Assembly: GCA_023382455.1 (NCBI GenBank) | Contig: JAHDVX010000001.1 | Location: 217,571-281,570, forward strand | Origin: Flavobacteriales bacterium | Lineage (GTDB): Bacteria; Bacteroidota; Bacteroidia; Flavobacteriales_F; PHOS-HE28 | Length of the DNA: 64,000 nucleotides | Direction of reading: 5' to 3' | In this document: in pieces, positions 1 through 9,650 of the stretch | Layout of the letters: each line of letters starts with the position of its first letter | Numbering within the stretch: the first letter of the stretch is position 1 | Made by a program: the position numbers and the translations under genes | The notes under the pieces: model-generated | Told to the model about the DNA's origin: nothing | Seen by the model: the letters and a program-made list of their open reading frames with translations, nothing else | Databases searched by the model: none

Positions 1-2
1 CA

Positions 3-3000
3 TCGGTAAGCCTCACGGCCAGCCCGACCCCGGTATGCGCCGGGGATCCGGTGAACCTCAACCAGACCACCAACGGCGGCGCCAACTACTTCGAGTGGAA
101 CTTCGATGACGGTAACGGTTTCCAATGGACCGGTCCGGGAGACCAGAGCCACACCTACGACACCCAGGGGACCTACCAGGTGCAGTACACGGCCAGCATC
201 CAAGGGGCCACGGCGGGCTGTGCGGACACGGCGATGGCGACCGTGGTGGTGCAACCGAGGCCCACCGCCCAGTTCACCCTGGACCAACATGCGGCCTGTA
301 CCTCGCTCACCACCGACCCCACGAACAACAGCATCAATGCGGTGAGCTACCTGTGGGATTTCGGTGACCTGACAACCAGCACCCTGCCCGACCCGCCGCC
401 CCACACCTACGCGGCCGTGGGCGATTACGTCATCAGCCTCACCGCCACGAACAACCAAGGATGCGACCACACGGTGACGGATACCGTACATGTCTATGCG
501 GTGCCCACGCCGGTGATCAGTGCCGTAGGTGCGTGCGAAGATCTGCCGGCCCAGTTCGCCGACCTCACCGTGACGCCGCCCGGCAACCCCGTGCAGCAAT
601 GGTTGTGGGATTTCGGTGACGGGTCCACGGACACGGTGCAGGGGCCGCAGCATGTTTACAGCGGCAACGGTACGTACCCCGTGACGCTCACGGTGACCAC
701 GCCCTATTGCTCCGGTACGGGAACATCCTCCGTCACGGTGGAGCCGAAGCCCGTCTCGGCGTTCACCGCGGACCCTGTGACGGGATGCTCACCGTTGAAC
801 GTGTCCTTCACCAACAGCAGCACCGGTGCGAGCAACTACGTCTGGTCCTTCGGGGACGGCGCGAACAGCAACACGCCGGACCCCACGCACACCTACCTGA
901 ACCCGGGCAGCGCGGACAGCGTGTACACGGCCATGCTGGTGGCAAGCACCGCCTCGGGCTGCAGCGACACGGCCGTTGCGACCATCACCGTGGCCCCCAC
1001 CGTGCTGGCCATGTTCACCCATGACGCCATTCCCGGCTGCGCGCCCCTGGCCGTGAACTTCATCAACAACAGCGCCGGGGGCACAAGCTTCATGTGGGAC
1101 TTCGGCGACGGCAACACCAGCACCTCCACGTCACCGTCGCACACCTACATCAACCAAACGGGCACGCTGCAGATCATGACCGTCCAGCTCACGGTGAGCA
1201 ACTGGGCGGGATGCACCAGCACCATGCAGCAGCAGATCACCGTCTATCCCGCACCGGACTTCACGTTCAGTGCACAACCGGACAGCGGATGCACGCCGCT
1301 CACGGTCACTTTCCCCTCGGTGATCGGGGCCATCAGCTACCAGTGGAGCTTCGGCGACGGCAGCACCGGTGCAGGCCCCACCCCGCAACACACCTACATC
1401 AACAACACCGACAGCACGGTGCATTACCCAGTACGCCTGGTGGCCACCAATGCATTCGGTTGTACCGACAGCACCTTCGGCACCATCACCGTGTATCCCG
1501 CACCGGTGGCCCAGTTCACGCTGGGCGCCAGCACCGGTTGCCATCCGTTGGCCACCACCCTGTACAACAACTCACAGGGTGCCGACAGCTATCACTGGTC
1601 CTATGGTGACGGCTCCACCTCGGACACGTCAGCCTCCGCACACGGCCATGCCTGGTACAACTTCCTGGGGCCAGGTGCCGCCACCTACGCGGTGACACTC
1701 ACGGCCGAATCCGCCCAAGGCTGCACCAGCACAGCCTCCTCCACCGTGGAGGTGTATCCGCAGGTGAACGCCGCCTTCGTGGCGGACACGGCGGGATGTG
1801 CGCCGATGAATCCGCACTTCGTGAACCTGAGCAGCGGCGCCATCAACTACCTCTGGACCTTCGGGGATGGCGGAGGCAGCATGGCCGCCACGCCGGTCCA
1901 CATCTATAACCATCAAGGATTGAGCGATACGTTGTTCCATCCCGTGCTCATTGCCACTTCCTCCTTTGGCTGCAGCGACACGGCCACGGCCCCGGTCCTG
2001 GTGCACCCGGCGCCGATCGCACAGTTCACCGCCTCCCCTTCCACCGGTTGCGCACCCGCCACCATCACCTTCACGGACCTGAGCATCGGCGCCGCCTCCA
2101 TGCAGTGGCAGTTCGGCGACGGCACCTTCCTGAACGCGGTGCCGGGGCCTGTGCAGCACCTATATACCACACCCGGCACGGTTCCGGTGCAGTACCCGGT
2201 GCAGCTCACGGCCACCACCATGTACGGCTGCACGGACACCGTCACGGTACCCGTCAACATCAATCCGCCGGTCACTGCACAATTCCAGCTGCCTGCCGAA
2301 GCGTGCTCACCGGCCGCAATCTCCATCACCAACGCCAGCATCGGATCATCATTGGCCTTGTGGAACATGGGCGACGGCGTCACCCTGATCGGCGATGACA
2401 TCAGCCACACCTACCTGAACACGGGCAATACGGACACCGTGTTCACCGTGACCTTGACCGCCACCTCGCCCTATGGCTGTACCGACACACTGCAGCACTC
2501 AATCACCATCCATCCGGCACCTGCGGCCGCCTTCCTGGCCACACCCTTCGCCCAGGTATACCCGGACGCCACGGTGACCTTGGACAACAACACCGCAGCC
2601 GGTCCGTGGAGCTTCAACTGGTCCATGGGCGACGGCCAGAGCTACACGGATCAGGACCCGGCGCCCCACACCTATTCCACTTGGGGCACCTACACGGTGA
2701 CGCTCACGGTGAGCACCGGCCTGTGCACGGACACGGCAACGCAGCAGGTCACCATTGAGCCGCCGCTTCCCACGGCCTCATTCATCGGCAGCGGCATCGG
2801 ATGTGCCCCGCTCACGGTGGCCTTCACCAACACGTCCCTGCTCGGCGCGGGTTACCAATGGCAGTTCGGCGACGGTGCCACGAGCATCGCCGAGAACCCG
2901 GTTCACGAGTACCACACCCCCGGCACATACACCATCCAGCTCACCGTGTTCGGGGTGAACGGCGGCGTGAACACGATGGTGAAGGTGGACTCGGTGACGG

Positions 3001-3566
3001 TCCATCCTTCCGCGATGGCCTTCTTCACCGCGCAGCCCTCGCAAGTAGTGGCCCCCACGCAGCCCGTGTTCACGTACAACCTGAGCACCAATGCCACCAG
3101 CTTCGTCTGGGACTTTGGCGACGGCAGCTTCAGCAATGCCTCCTCGCCGCTGCACTACTACCAATCGCCGGGCACATACGACATCACGCTGATCGCGAAC
3201 AACACGTGGAACTGTCCGGACACTTTCAGCATTGCCGGGGCCGTGACGGCCATTGCCGGCGGCGAGATCGTCTTCCCCAACGCCTTCACGCCCGGAAACC
3301 TGGGCCCCACGGACGGCGTATATGACCCGAACAGCATGGACAACGACATCTTCCACCCCCTGAGCCAAGGCGTGGTGGACTACAAGCTGCAGGTATTCAA
3401 CCGCTGGGGCGAGCTGCTGTTCGAGACCACGGATGTCAACAAGGGCTGGGACGGCTACTACCGCGGACAACTGTCCAAGCAGGACGTGTATGTGTGGAAA
3501 GCCTATGCCCGCTTCGTCTCCGGTGAGGAGAAACGGCTTACCGGCGACCTGACCCTTCTGCGATGA
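3..3566 (+). CDS. PKD-repeat surface protein with gliding-motility/T9SS C-terminal domain (5' end outside window)
   Basis: The reading frame is open to the left edge, so the N-terminus is missing. A GTG at 51 lies inside the first PKD repeat and is not the start. About 13 PKD domains are visible from their W-x-FGDG cores spaced roughly 80-100 residues apart. The last ~95 residues (FPNAFTPG, VFNRWGELLFET, GWDGYYRGQ, DVYVWKA) form the gliding motility-associated CHU_C-type domain, known as a type IX secretion signal. It is therefore inferred to be a secreted or cell-surface adhesin. Its stop codon overlaps the ATG of the next gene, so the three genes up to 6175 look like one transcription unit. 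Confidence 0.93.
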   Translation, partial: SVSLTASPTPVCAGDPVNLNQTTNGGANYFEWNFDDGNGFQWTGPGDQSHTYDTQGTYQVQYTASIQGATAGCADTAMATVVVQPRPTAQFTLDQHAACTSLTTDPTNNSINAVSYLWDFGDLTTSTLPDPPPHTYAAVGDYVISLTATNNQGCDHTVTDTVHVYAVPTPVISAVGACEDLPAQFADLTVTPPGNPVQQWLWDFGDGSTDTVQGPQHVYSGNGTYPVTLTVTTPYCSGTGTSSVTVEPKPVSAFTADPVTGCSPLNVSFTNSSTGASNYVWSFGDGANSNTPDPTHTYLNPGSADSVYTAMLVASTASGCSDTAVATITVAPTVLAMFTHDAIPGCAPLAVNFINNSAGGTSFMWDFGDGNTSTSTSPSHTYINQTGTLQIMTVQLTVSNWAGCTSTMQQQITVYPAPDFTFSAQPDSGCTPLTVTFPSVIGAISYQWSFGDGSTGAGPTPQHTYINNTDSTVHYPVRLVATNAFGCTDSTFGTITVYPAPVAQFTLGASTGCHPLATTLYNNSQGADSYHWSYGDGSTSDTSASAHGHAWYNFLGPGAATYAVTLTAESAQGCTSTASSTVEVYPQVNAAFVADTAGCAPMNPHFVNLSSGAINYLWTFGDGGGSMAATPVHIYNHQGLSDTLFHPVLIATSSFGCSDTATAPVLVHPAPIAQFTASPSTGCAPATITFTDLSIGAASMQWQFGDGTFLNAVPGPVQHLYTTPGTVPVQYPVQLTATTMYGCTDTVTVPVNINPPVTAQFQLPAEACSPAAISITNASIGSSLALWNMGDGVTLIGDDISHTYLNTGNTDTVFTVTLTATSPYGCTDTLQHSITIHPAPAAAFLATPFAQVYPDATVTLDNNTAAGPWSFNWSMGDGQSYTDQDPAPHTYSTWGTYTVTLTVSTGLCTDTATQQVTIEPPLPTASFIGSGIGCAPLTVAFTNTSLLGAGYQWQFGDGATSIAENPVHEYHTPGTYTIQLTVFGVNGGVNTMVKVDSVTVHPSAMAFFTAQPSQVVAPTQPVFTYNLSTNATSFVWDFGDGSFSNASSPLHYYQSPGTYDITLIANNTWNCPDTFSIAGAVTAIAGGEIVFPNAFTPGNLGPTDGVYDPNSMDNDIFHPLSQGVVDYKLQVFNRWGELLFETTDVNKGWDGYYRGQLSKQDVYVWKAYARFVSGEEKRLTGDLTLLR

Positions 3567-5164
3567 GCATGAGAAACGTATCGACCCTGATCATCCTATT
3601 GTGCCTGGTGACCGGCGGGGCGGTTCAAGCCCAACGCGGCTACACCCGTGCACAGTACAACATGCTCGATGAGGCCCGTACCCTGATGGAGGCCGGCCAA
3701 TGGAGCGATGCATACAGGATCTACAAGCGTCTTGCGGGAGTGGACACCTCCTTCGCGGAGCCTTGGTATGGTCTCGGCATGTGCGAAGTCAACATGCCGG
3801 ACAAACGCCAACTCGCCGCAGGACGTTTTGAGATCGCCGCGCGGCATGGCAGCGTGGAAGGCTTGTTCCAGCTTGCCCTGGCGCGCCATCGGCAGGAGCG
3901 CTTCGACGAGGAGATCGCCTTGCTGGAGCAGTACCGCAGCAAGGCCGGGCGCGAAATGGCCAACGCGGAAGTGGAGCGCGTGGCAGCCATCGCCCGGCAG
4001 GCCAAGGCACTGACCTCGGACCCGGTACGGTTGCGCATCCGCAACCTGGGAGCCAACGTCAACTCGGCCCAGCACGACTATTGCCCGTTGGTCACCGCTG
4101 ATGGCAGCACGCTCCATTTCACGAGCCGCCGCCCGGGATCCCTGGGAGGATACAGGGATGCGAGCGGCCAATACTACGAGGACATCTACACCTCCCAACG
4201 GACTGATGACCGCTGGAGCCGCGCCATGAATGCGGGTGCCCCGGTGAGCTCGACCATGCAGGATGCCACCGTGGGCCTGAGCCCGGACGGCAACGAAATG
4301 ATCATCTACCGCGCCAGCGATGACAAGCCGGATGGCGACCTCTTCATCACACGGCGCGCACAAGGGGCCTGGAGCGAGCCGGAGCGGATGACCGAACGGA
4401 TCAATAGCAAGGCCCATGAGCCCAGCGCGACCATCTCACCGGACGGCACCGAGATCTACTTCAGCAGCACTCGCGAAGGGGGGTTCGGAGGCCGCGACCT
4501 CTACCGCATACGCCGCCTGCCCGACGGGCAATGGAGCCTGCCATTGAACCTGGGACCGACGATCAACACGGCCTTCGATGAGGATGCGCCCTTCCTGCAC
4601 AGCGATGGCACGATGCTCTTCTTCAGCAGCAACGGGCACAACACCATGGGCGGCTTCGACATCTTCAAGTCGGCCTTGCTGGATGCCGACATGAACGTCT
4701 GGGGTACACCGGAGAACCTCGGCTACCCGCTCAACACGGTGAACGACGACATCTACTTCAACCTCAGCGCCGACGGGATCACGGGCTACTTCAGCTCGGA
4801 GCGCGCGGGCGGGCTCGGCGGCCAGGACATCTACGAGGTGGTGTTCCCAGCCACCCAAGTGGATTACCTGATGGTACGCGGTGTGGTGACCAATGCCAAT
4901 GACGAGCCCCTGAAAGCCCGGATCGTGCTCACGGACAAGAAGACCGAAGAGGTGGTCGGCATCTTCAACTCCAACCCAAGGACCGGCCGCTACATCATGA
5001 CCGTAAGGCCCGACCGCGAGTACCACCTGCGCGTGACCTCCGAAGGGCAAGCCCCGTGGGAGCATGACCTGTTCGCGGCCGACGCGGACATGACGGGTGA
5101 GCTGCTGCTGGACGTACCGATGGCCTCCACGGAGAAAACCGCTGTCACGGTGCCGCAACCCTGA
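3563..5164 (+). CDS. TPR / PD40 beta-propeller exported protein, PorE-like without OmpA domain
   Basis: A 533-residue protein with a signal peptide ending near GGAVQAQ (about residue 24). An N-terminal TPR-like helical part (about 25-130) is followed by PD40/WD40-like repeats (about 165-420; SPDGTEIYFSSTREGG is typical) and a carboxypeptidase-regulatory-like beta domain (about 430-515). This order matches proteins that accompany PorP/SprF in Bacteroidota, such as PorE, but the OmpA peptidoglycan-binding domain that usually ends them is absent. It starts with an ATGA overlap on the PKD gene and sits 6 bp before porP. A role in surface display or anchoring of the PKD protein is inferred. Confidence 0.85.
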   Translation: MSMRNVSTLIILLCLVTGGAVQAQRGYTRAQYNMLDEARTLMEAGQWSDAYRIYKRLAGVDTSFAEPWYGLGMCEVNMPDKRQLAAGRFEIAARHGSVEGLFQLALARHRQERFDEEIALLEQYRSKAGREMANAEVERVAAIARQAKALTSDPVRLRIRNLGANVNSAQHDYCPLVTADGSTLHFTSRRPGSLGGYRDASGQYYEDIYTSQRTDDRWSRAMNAGAPVSSTMQDATVGLSPDGNEMIIYRASDDKPDGDLFITRRAQGAWSEPERMTERINSKAHEPSATISPDGTEIYFSSTREGGFGGRDLYRIRRLPDGQWSLPLNLGPTINTAFDEDAPFLHSDGTMLFFSSNGHNTMGGFDIFKSALLDADMNVWGTPENLGYPLNTVNDDIYFNLSADGITGYFSSERAGGLGGQDIYEVVFPATQVDYLMVRGVVTNANDEPLKARIVLTDKKTEEVVGIFNSNPRTGRYIMTVRPDREYHLRVTSEGQAPWEHDLFAADADMTGELLLDVPMASTEKTAVTVPQP

Positions 5165-5170
5165 TCAACG

Positions 5171-6175
5171 ATGAAGCTGCGGATCGGATTTCTGGCCATG
5201 GTGGTCTTGGGAGCCTTGGGGCAAGCCAAGGCCCAGGATCCGCATTTCACACAATTCTACGCTGCGCCCACCTACCTGAGCCCTGCATTTGCCGGCACCA
5301 CTGTGCAGAACCGGTTCGCGCTCCAGGTACGCGACCAATGGCCGGCCATCCCGGGCGCCTTCGTGAGCTTCAACATGGCGGCCGACCAGTACCTGGGCTC
5401 CTTGAACAGCGGCATCGGGCTGATCGCCACGCGCGACCAGGCGGGCAGCGGCGCCTTGAGCTCCACGAGCTTCACCTTGCAATACGCGTACGAGATCCGG
5501 TTGAAGCACAAGGTCTTCCTGAGGCCTGCGCTGCAGATGGGCTATGCAAGCCGTTCCGTGGACTATTCCAAGCTGGTGTTCAACGACCAGTTGGCACGGG
5601 GCGGGGAGGTTTCCACCTACGAACACTATGACGGCCGCAAGCAGGGTTACTCGGATATCGGCTCCGGCCTGCTGCTCTTCACACCCAATATGTGGTTCGG
5701 CTTCTCGCTGCTCCACATGAACGAGCCGAACCAGTCCCTCCTCGAGGATGAATCGCCCCTGCCGCGGCAGTTCAACATGCACGGCGGCTACCGCATGAAG
5801 CTGCGCACCGGGGGCATGGTGCGCAAGAACCCGCAATCCATCGTGGCCGCCTTCAACTACCGGGCCCAGGGCAAGTTCGACCAGCTCGACATCGGCGGCT
5901 ACTATGAGCACGACCCCGTGTTCGCCGGCCTCTGGTACCGCGGCATCCCGGTGAAATCCTACGCCCCGGGCATGCAGAACAATGATGCCATCGCGGTGCT
6001 GGTCGGCTTCAAGGCGGGTGATTGGCGCTTCGGCTACAGCTACGATATCACCATCTCACGGCTGGCCATGAACAGCGGCGGCGCGCACGAGATCACCACC
6101 ATCCTGGAGCTGGCGGACAAGCGTAAGAAGCGCTCCATGGCGCGGCGGCGCGTGGTGCCGTGCGCAAAGTTCTGA
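5171..6175 (+). CDS. PorP/SprF-family type IX secretion outer membrane protein
   Basis: 334 residues with a signal peptide ending at AKAQ and the diagnostic PorP/SprF start QDPHFTQFYAAPTYLSPAFAG. The remainder alternates like a beta-barrel. Family members are outer membrane proteins coupled to T9SS substrates carrying the type B C-terminal domain, and they are usually encoded beside such a substrate. Here it lies directly downstream of a CHU_C-type protein and a PD40 protein, so substrate-specific pairing with the 1-3566 product is the likely role. It converges on the aldehyde dehydrogenase-like gene 20 bp away. Confidence 0.92.
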   Translation: MKLRIGFLAMVVLGALGQAKAQDPHFTQFYAAPTYLSPAFAGTTVQNRFALQVRDQWPAIPGAFVSFNMAADQYLGSLNSGIGLIATRDQAGSGALSSTSFTLQYAYEIRLKHKVFLRPALQMGYASRSVDYSKLVFNDQLARGGEVSTYEHYDGRKQGYSDIGSGLLLFTPNMWFGFSLLHMNEPNQSLLEDESPLPRQFNMHGGYRMKLRTGGMVRKNPQSIVAAFNYRAQGKFDQLDIGGYYEHDPVFAGLWYRGIPVKSYAPGMQNNDAIAVLVGFKAGDWRFGYSYDITISRLAMNSGGAHEITTILELADKRKKRSMARRRVVPCAKF

Positions 6176-6195
6176 TATCACTCAATTGCGGGGCT

Positions 6196-7155
6196 TCAAT
6201 ACCCACCACCCCCACCTTGCCCCCGCTCGATAGGGTGCCACGTGGTCTTCACCTCCTGGGTGTCGAGGATGAAGTAGGGTGAAGGAGCCTCGGCCACACC
6301 GTCCTTCAGTTCGCGGTGCACGATGCGCTTCATGTTGGTGGCCGCCTCGGTGTCCAGCAGTTTGCGCTCGTCGGAGGTGGCATTGGCACACACCACGGCG
6401 TTGACGTCCATGTGCAGCACCATGGGCTTGATGAGCTCGCTGCGGAAGCCGGTGAGCAGATTGACCACGCCGCCGGGCAGGTCGCTGGTGGCGAGCACCT
6501 CGGCGAAGGAGATGGCGGGCAACGGCATGTTTTCGCTGGCGACCACCACTACCGTATTGCCACCGGTGATGGCCGGTGCGATCACATCCACCAGCCCGAG
6601 CAAGCCGCTCACTCCGGGCGCCACGATACCCACCACGCCGGTAGGCTCCTGCACGCTGAAGTTGAAATGGCTGGTGGCGGTGGGGTTCACGCTGCTGAAG
6701 AGCGCCTGGTACTTGTCACACCAGCCTGCATAGTGTATCCATCGGTCGATGGCGGTGGTTACCTCCTTTTCTGCAGCGGATCGGGTGGCACCGTGCAGCA
6801 TCAGCTCGTGTACGAACTGCGCGCTGCGGCCCTCCAGCATCTCACCGATGCGATAGAGGATCTGCCCGCGGTTGAACGCAGACCGGTTTCCCCAGTCGCC
6901 GAAGGCCTTGCGTGCGGCCACCACGCTGTCGCGCACATCCTTGCGGCTGCTGCGGCATACGTTGGCCAGCGGCTTGCCGTCGGCGCCCTTTGGCTGGTAA
7001 TAGCGTCCGCTTTCGGTTCGCGGGAACTTGCCGCCGATGAAGATCTTGTAGGTCTTCATCACCGGGAGGCGTTCGGCCTTTGGGGAGGTGCCGTTGGCGC
7101 TGTGACCGTTGAGGTCGGTCTTGAGCGTGTTCGGCTTGCTGAGGGTCTTGCTCAT
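6196..7155 (-). CDS. Short aldehyde dehydrogenase-fold protein resembling the second half of ALDH16
   Basis: 319 residues from the ATG at 7155, 18 bp after a TAGTTTTG promoter element. An upstream in-frame start at 7197 would precede the promoter, so it was rejected. The Rossmann part is recognisable (EPTGVVGIVAPG, APAITGGNTVVVVASENMPL, DLPGGVVNLLTG). The protein ends about where a normal ALDH would place its catalytic Cys loop, so no catalytic cysteine or C-terminal oligomerisation region is present. The C-terminus is Gly-rich. It resembles the non-catalytic second domain of two-domain ALDH16 proteins, and the matching catalytic half may be the gene at 10787-12241. A role as a pseudo-enzyme partner is inferred. 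Confidence 0.8.
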   Translation of the reverse strand: MSKTLSKPNTLKTDLNGHSANGTSPKAERLPVMKTYKIFIGGKFPRTESGRYYQPKGADGKPLANVCRSSRKDVRDSVVAARKAFGDWGNRSAFNRGQILYRIGEMLEGRSAQFVHELMLHGATRSAAEKEVTTAIDRWIHYAGWCDKYQALFSSVNPTATSHFNFSVQEPTGVVGIVAPGVSGLLGLVDVIAPAITGGNTVVVVASENMPLPAISFAEVLATSDLPGGVVNLLTGFRSELIKPMVLHMDVNAVVCANATSDERKLLDTEAATNMKRIVHRELKDGVAEAPSPYFILDTQEVKTTWHPIERGQGGGGGY

Positions 7156-7173
7156 GAACTGGGCTTGCGTAGC

Positions 7174-7181
7174 CAAAACTA
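7174..7181 (-). promoter_or_regulatory. TAnnTTTG promoter element for the short ALDH gene
   Basis: TAGTTTTG on the minus strand, 18 bp before the ATG at 7155. It matches the Bacteroidota -7 consensus exactly. It fixes the start codon downstream of it. Confidence 0.6.
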
Positions 7182-7215
7182 CGACAGTACAAGCCACCGT
7201 CGTCGGGTCTTCGAC

Positions 7216-7638
7216 CTACTTCATGCGGAGCACGTTTCCGTCCTTGTCCATCTCAAGGAACGGATTGAAGGCGATCTCCCACAGGTGCCCATCGGGATCC
7301 GCGAAGTAGCCGCTGTAGCCGCCCCAGAAGGCTCTTTTCGGCATCTTGGTGATGGTGGCACCGTGATCTTGCAGATGCGCGAAGAAGGCATCCACCTCCG
7401 CCTCGGTGCGCAAGCATTGGGCAAGTGTGAAGCGCGACCCGTGTGCCGGACCCTTCACCTGCGCATCCTCCTCCAGTTCATGCATGGGAAAGAGCGAGAG
7501 CACCATGCCGTTCAGCTTATACATGACGATACCACCATGGTCCTGGCAGGGCGACCAGCCGAGCACATTGTTGTAGAAACCTTTCGACGTGTCAAGGTCG
7601 GCGACACCCAAGGTGATGAACGTGAGGCGGGGTTGCAT
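7216..7638 (-). CDS. VOC (glyoxalase/bleomycin-resistance) family protein
   Basis: 140 residues with the VOC opening FITLGVADLDTSKGFYNNVLG and the closing metal-site segment YFADPDGHLWEIAFNPF. A single vicinal-oxygen-chelate module of normal length. The substrate cannot be read from the sequence. Such small VOC proteins in Bacteroidota are usually of unknown function. It is divergent from the second VOC gene at 7687, with about 48 bp between. Confidence 0.88.
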   Translation of the reverse strand: MQPRLTFITLGVADLDTSKGFYNNVLGWSPCQDHGGIVMYKLNGMVLSLFPMHELEEDAQVKGPAHGSRFTLAQCLRTEAEVDAFFAHLQDHGATITKMPKRAFWGGYSGYFADPDGHLWEIAFNPFLEMDKDGNVLRMK

Positions 7639-7686
7639 GGTGCCAAGCTACTCCACCCGTAACTTGGCGAAACAGATTCCATTCCC

Positions 7687-8043
7687 ATGTCCCGACACGT
7701 CACCGGCATCGGTGGATTTTTCTTCCGGGCCAACGATCACAAGGCGCTGGCCAAGTGGTACCACGAACACTTCGGCATCAACGATGAAAGCCACGGTTGG
7801 ATCTGGCAGCAGGACGCCGGCCCCACGGTATTCTCGCCCTTCAAGCGCGACAGTGACTATTTCGACGCCAAGCAGCCCTTCATGCTGAACTTGCGCGTGC
7901 AGGACCTCGACGGCCTGTTGAAGAAACTGGAGGCCGACGGCGTGCGCATCGATCCCAAGCGCATGGATGAAGGCTACGGCCGCTTTGCTTGGGTGTATGA
8001 TCCGGAAGGGAACAAGATCGAGTTGTGGGAGCCGGTGGCTTGA
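7687..8043 (+). CDS. VOC (glyoxalase-like) family protein
   Basis: 118 residues. The start ITGIGG-type strand (HVTGIGGFFFRANDHKALA), the WYHEHFG helix and the C-terminal YDPEGNKIELWEP metal-binding strand are characteristic of a single-domain VOC protein. It is only weakly similar to the neighbouring divergent VOC gene, so a recent duplication is unlikely. It ends head-on against the DUF2200 gene with no spacer (8043/8044). Confidence 0.88.
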   Translation: MSRHVTGIGGFFFRANDHKALAKWYHEHFGINDESHGWIWQQDAGPTVFSPFKRDSDYFDAKQPFMLNLRVQDLDGLLKKLEADGVRIDPKRMDEGYGRFAWVYDPEGNKIELWEPVA

Positions 8044-8409
8044 TCACTGCCGCAAGATCTTCTCCATCGCTTTGCCCTTGGCCAGTTCATCCACCAGCTT
8101 GTCCAAGTAGCGGATCTGCTGCATCAGCGGGTCTTCGATCTCTTCCACCCGGTAACCGCAGATAACACCAGTGATCTTGCCCGCGTTCGGGTTCAGGCGC
8201 GGCGCCTCAGCGAAGAAGGTGCGGAAGTCGGTGTTGTCGGCGATGACCTTCTTCAGTGCTTTCTCATCGTAGCCCGTGAGCCAGTGGATCACGGTGTGCA
8301 GCTCGTCCTGCGTGCGGCCCTTCTTTTCCACCTTGGCCACGTAGTGCGGGTAAACGCTGGCGAAGGCCATGCGGAAGACGCGTTCGTTGTTGGTGCCCGT
8401 CTTCATCAC
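8044..8409 (-). CDS. DUF2200 family protein
   Basis: 121 residues. The N-terminal block [22 protein letters not shown], the HWLTGY segment and the C-terminal [14 protein letters not shown] helix identify DUF2200, a small soluble family of unknown function. Length is normal for the family. No transmembrane segment or signal peptide is visible. Flanked by a VOC gene and an antitoxin-like gene, which gives no functional clue. Confidence 0.85.
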   Translation of the reverse strand: MMKTGTNNERVFRMAFASVYPHYVAKVEKKGRTQDELHTVIHWLTGYDEKALKKVIADNTDFRTFFAEAPRLNPNAGKITGVICGYRVEEIEDPLMQQIRYLDKLVDELAKGKAMEKILRQ

Positions 8410-8450
8410 GCCTCCCTTCCCTTGACCGAACGAACCATTTCACGCACTTC

Positions 8451-8648
8451 TTACCGTGTATAGCTCTTGCCCTCTCCGCTCTTGTACTCCTCGTACCGCT
8501 CCATCACGATGTTGGAATGCTCATCCGTGAGACCGTCCTCATCCACTTGAGCGCTGCGGAACAGGTCGGCCACCTTCTGCAGTAGACTTTGATCATCGGT
8601 CCGCAGCAACCGTTCGATCAATTCGAGCTTGAGGGATTCCGTGGACAT
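8451..8648 (-). CDS. Small antitoxin-like protein without a visible toxin
   Basis: 65 residues from the ATG at 8648 (a longer frame starts at 8690 but adds a Pro/His-rich, unlikely segment). The acidic C-terminus ERYEEYKSGEGKSYTR resembles small addiction-module antitoxins of the RelB-like 'addiction module component' type. The RelE/ParE-type toxin normally found just downstream is absent; the next gene downstream is DUF2200. It may be an orphan remnant of a toxin-antitoxin pair. Function unproven. Confidence 0.6.
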   Translation of the reverse strand: MSTESLKLELIERLLRTDDQSLLQKVADLFRSAQVDEDGLTDEHSNIVMERYEEYKSGEGKSYTR

Positions 8649-8843
8649 GGCGGGAGGATGATGTACGAAGTTAGGGCGTATAAGGGGCACGAGCTACATA
8701 CTCGCACCATGGGGGGGCACAATTGGCCTGCCCGCCATTGCTAATTGTTCCCACCACCGAGCACTTGCGCCTGTGTGGGGCCTGCATCGGCACGGCACAA
8801 GCGTGGACGCTCGATCCAGAGTGGGGGCCTTTGAGGGATTTCC

Positions 8844-9650
8844 TCAGAGTCGCGACTTGACGCGCTCGATGTAAAGCTTGGTTCCCACTCTGCTCGGGGA
8901 GTCCACAGGTAGCCGGCTGTACTTATCGTAGAGCCGCTGTGGGGCGCGTGTCCCCTTCCCGTTCACTTCGACACCGACCATCTCCGATGAACCATACCGA
9001 TAGTTCGTCTTCTTGTAGTTCACGCGGAAGCCATCTGCAATCATCAGCTCGAGTAACTTCTGGACGTGTGTCTTGAAATCCGTCTTCGAGGAAAAGCTCA
9101 GGTCATCCACGAACGACCGAAATCGTATGCCATGCCGCTCGCAATACCGTTCAATCTTCAAACCGGTCGGAACGAAAACAAGGTTGGCCAAGAGGGGCGA
9201 GGTGGAAGTGCCTTGCGGAAGCGCGCCTTTGTATGTCGTCAGCTTCGTGAGCAACCGTGCGATATCAGGCGAGAACCCTCTTGATAGGAACATCCCGAAC
9301 ACCTGATCATGGCTGATACCGGGAAAGAAGTTCGCCATATCCGTGTTCAGGAACCAACGCCCACCTGCATGGTACTTCCCGACTTGGACATTGCTCCGGC
9401 CCTTAACACTCCCATGCGCGTATTCAGGCAGCGGGAGTTTCTTCAATATCCGCTTCTCGATTCGCTTTTGGACGATCTCCAGAACACCCTTGGTCGGGGT
9501 GGTGATCCGCGTCTTCGTGGACCCATCAGGTTTCTCCTGTACAATGGGGTTCTCGTAGTAGTACCGCTCGGTGTCCTCGGCAAGCTTCAAAAGCAGCTCA
9601 GGCCGTAAATCAAGGCATCGTGCAAGGGAGTCGAGCTTCGCGATCATCAA
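8844..9650 (-). CDS. Retron-type reverse transcriptase
   Basis: 268 residues. RT motifs are in order: AHGSVKGRS (about 78-86) followed by VGKYH (90-94), matching the retron HG-x-V-x-GRS...NAxxH block with the His kept; NTDMANFFPGI with the first catalytic Asp at 104; LPQGTSTSP (144-152); catalytic FVDD (180-183) instead of the usual YADD; and MVGVEVNG (224-231), corresponding to the retron VTG thumb motif. No maturase or endonuclease domain is present, so it is not a group II intron protein. The gene overlaps the XRE regulator by 4 bp and is the last gene of a three-gene minus-strand unit with a structured non-coding stretch at its head. A retron or retron-like phage-defence role is inferred. 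Confidence 0.85.
   Translation of the reverse strand: MMIAKLDSLARCLDLRPELLLKLAEDTERYYYENPIVQEKPDGSTKTRITTPTKGVLEIVQKRIEKRILKKLPLPEYAHGSVKGRSNVQVGKYHAGGRWFLNTDMANFFPGISHDQVFGMFLSRGFSPDIARLLTKLTTYKGALPQGTSTSPLLANLVFVPTGLKIERYCERHGIRFRSFVDDLSFSSKTDFKTHVQKLLELMIADGFRVNYKKTNYRYGSSEMVGVEVNGKGTRAPQRLYDKYSRLPVDSPSRVGTKLYIERVKSRL

Noticed and set aside
8844..9650. Reverse transcriptase as a group II intron or DGR component
   Set aside because: No maturase or endonuclease domain, no intron RNA boundaries, and no template/variable repeat pair or Avd gene beside it; the S23 gene at 58092 is 48 kb away.
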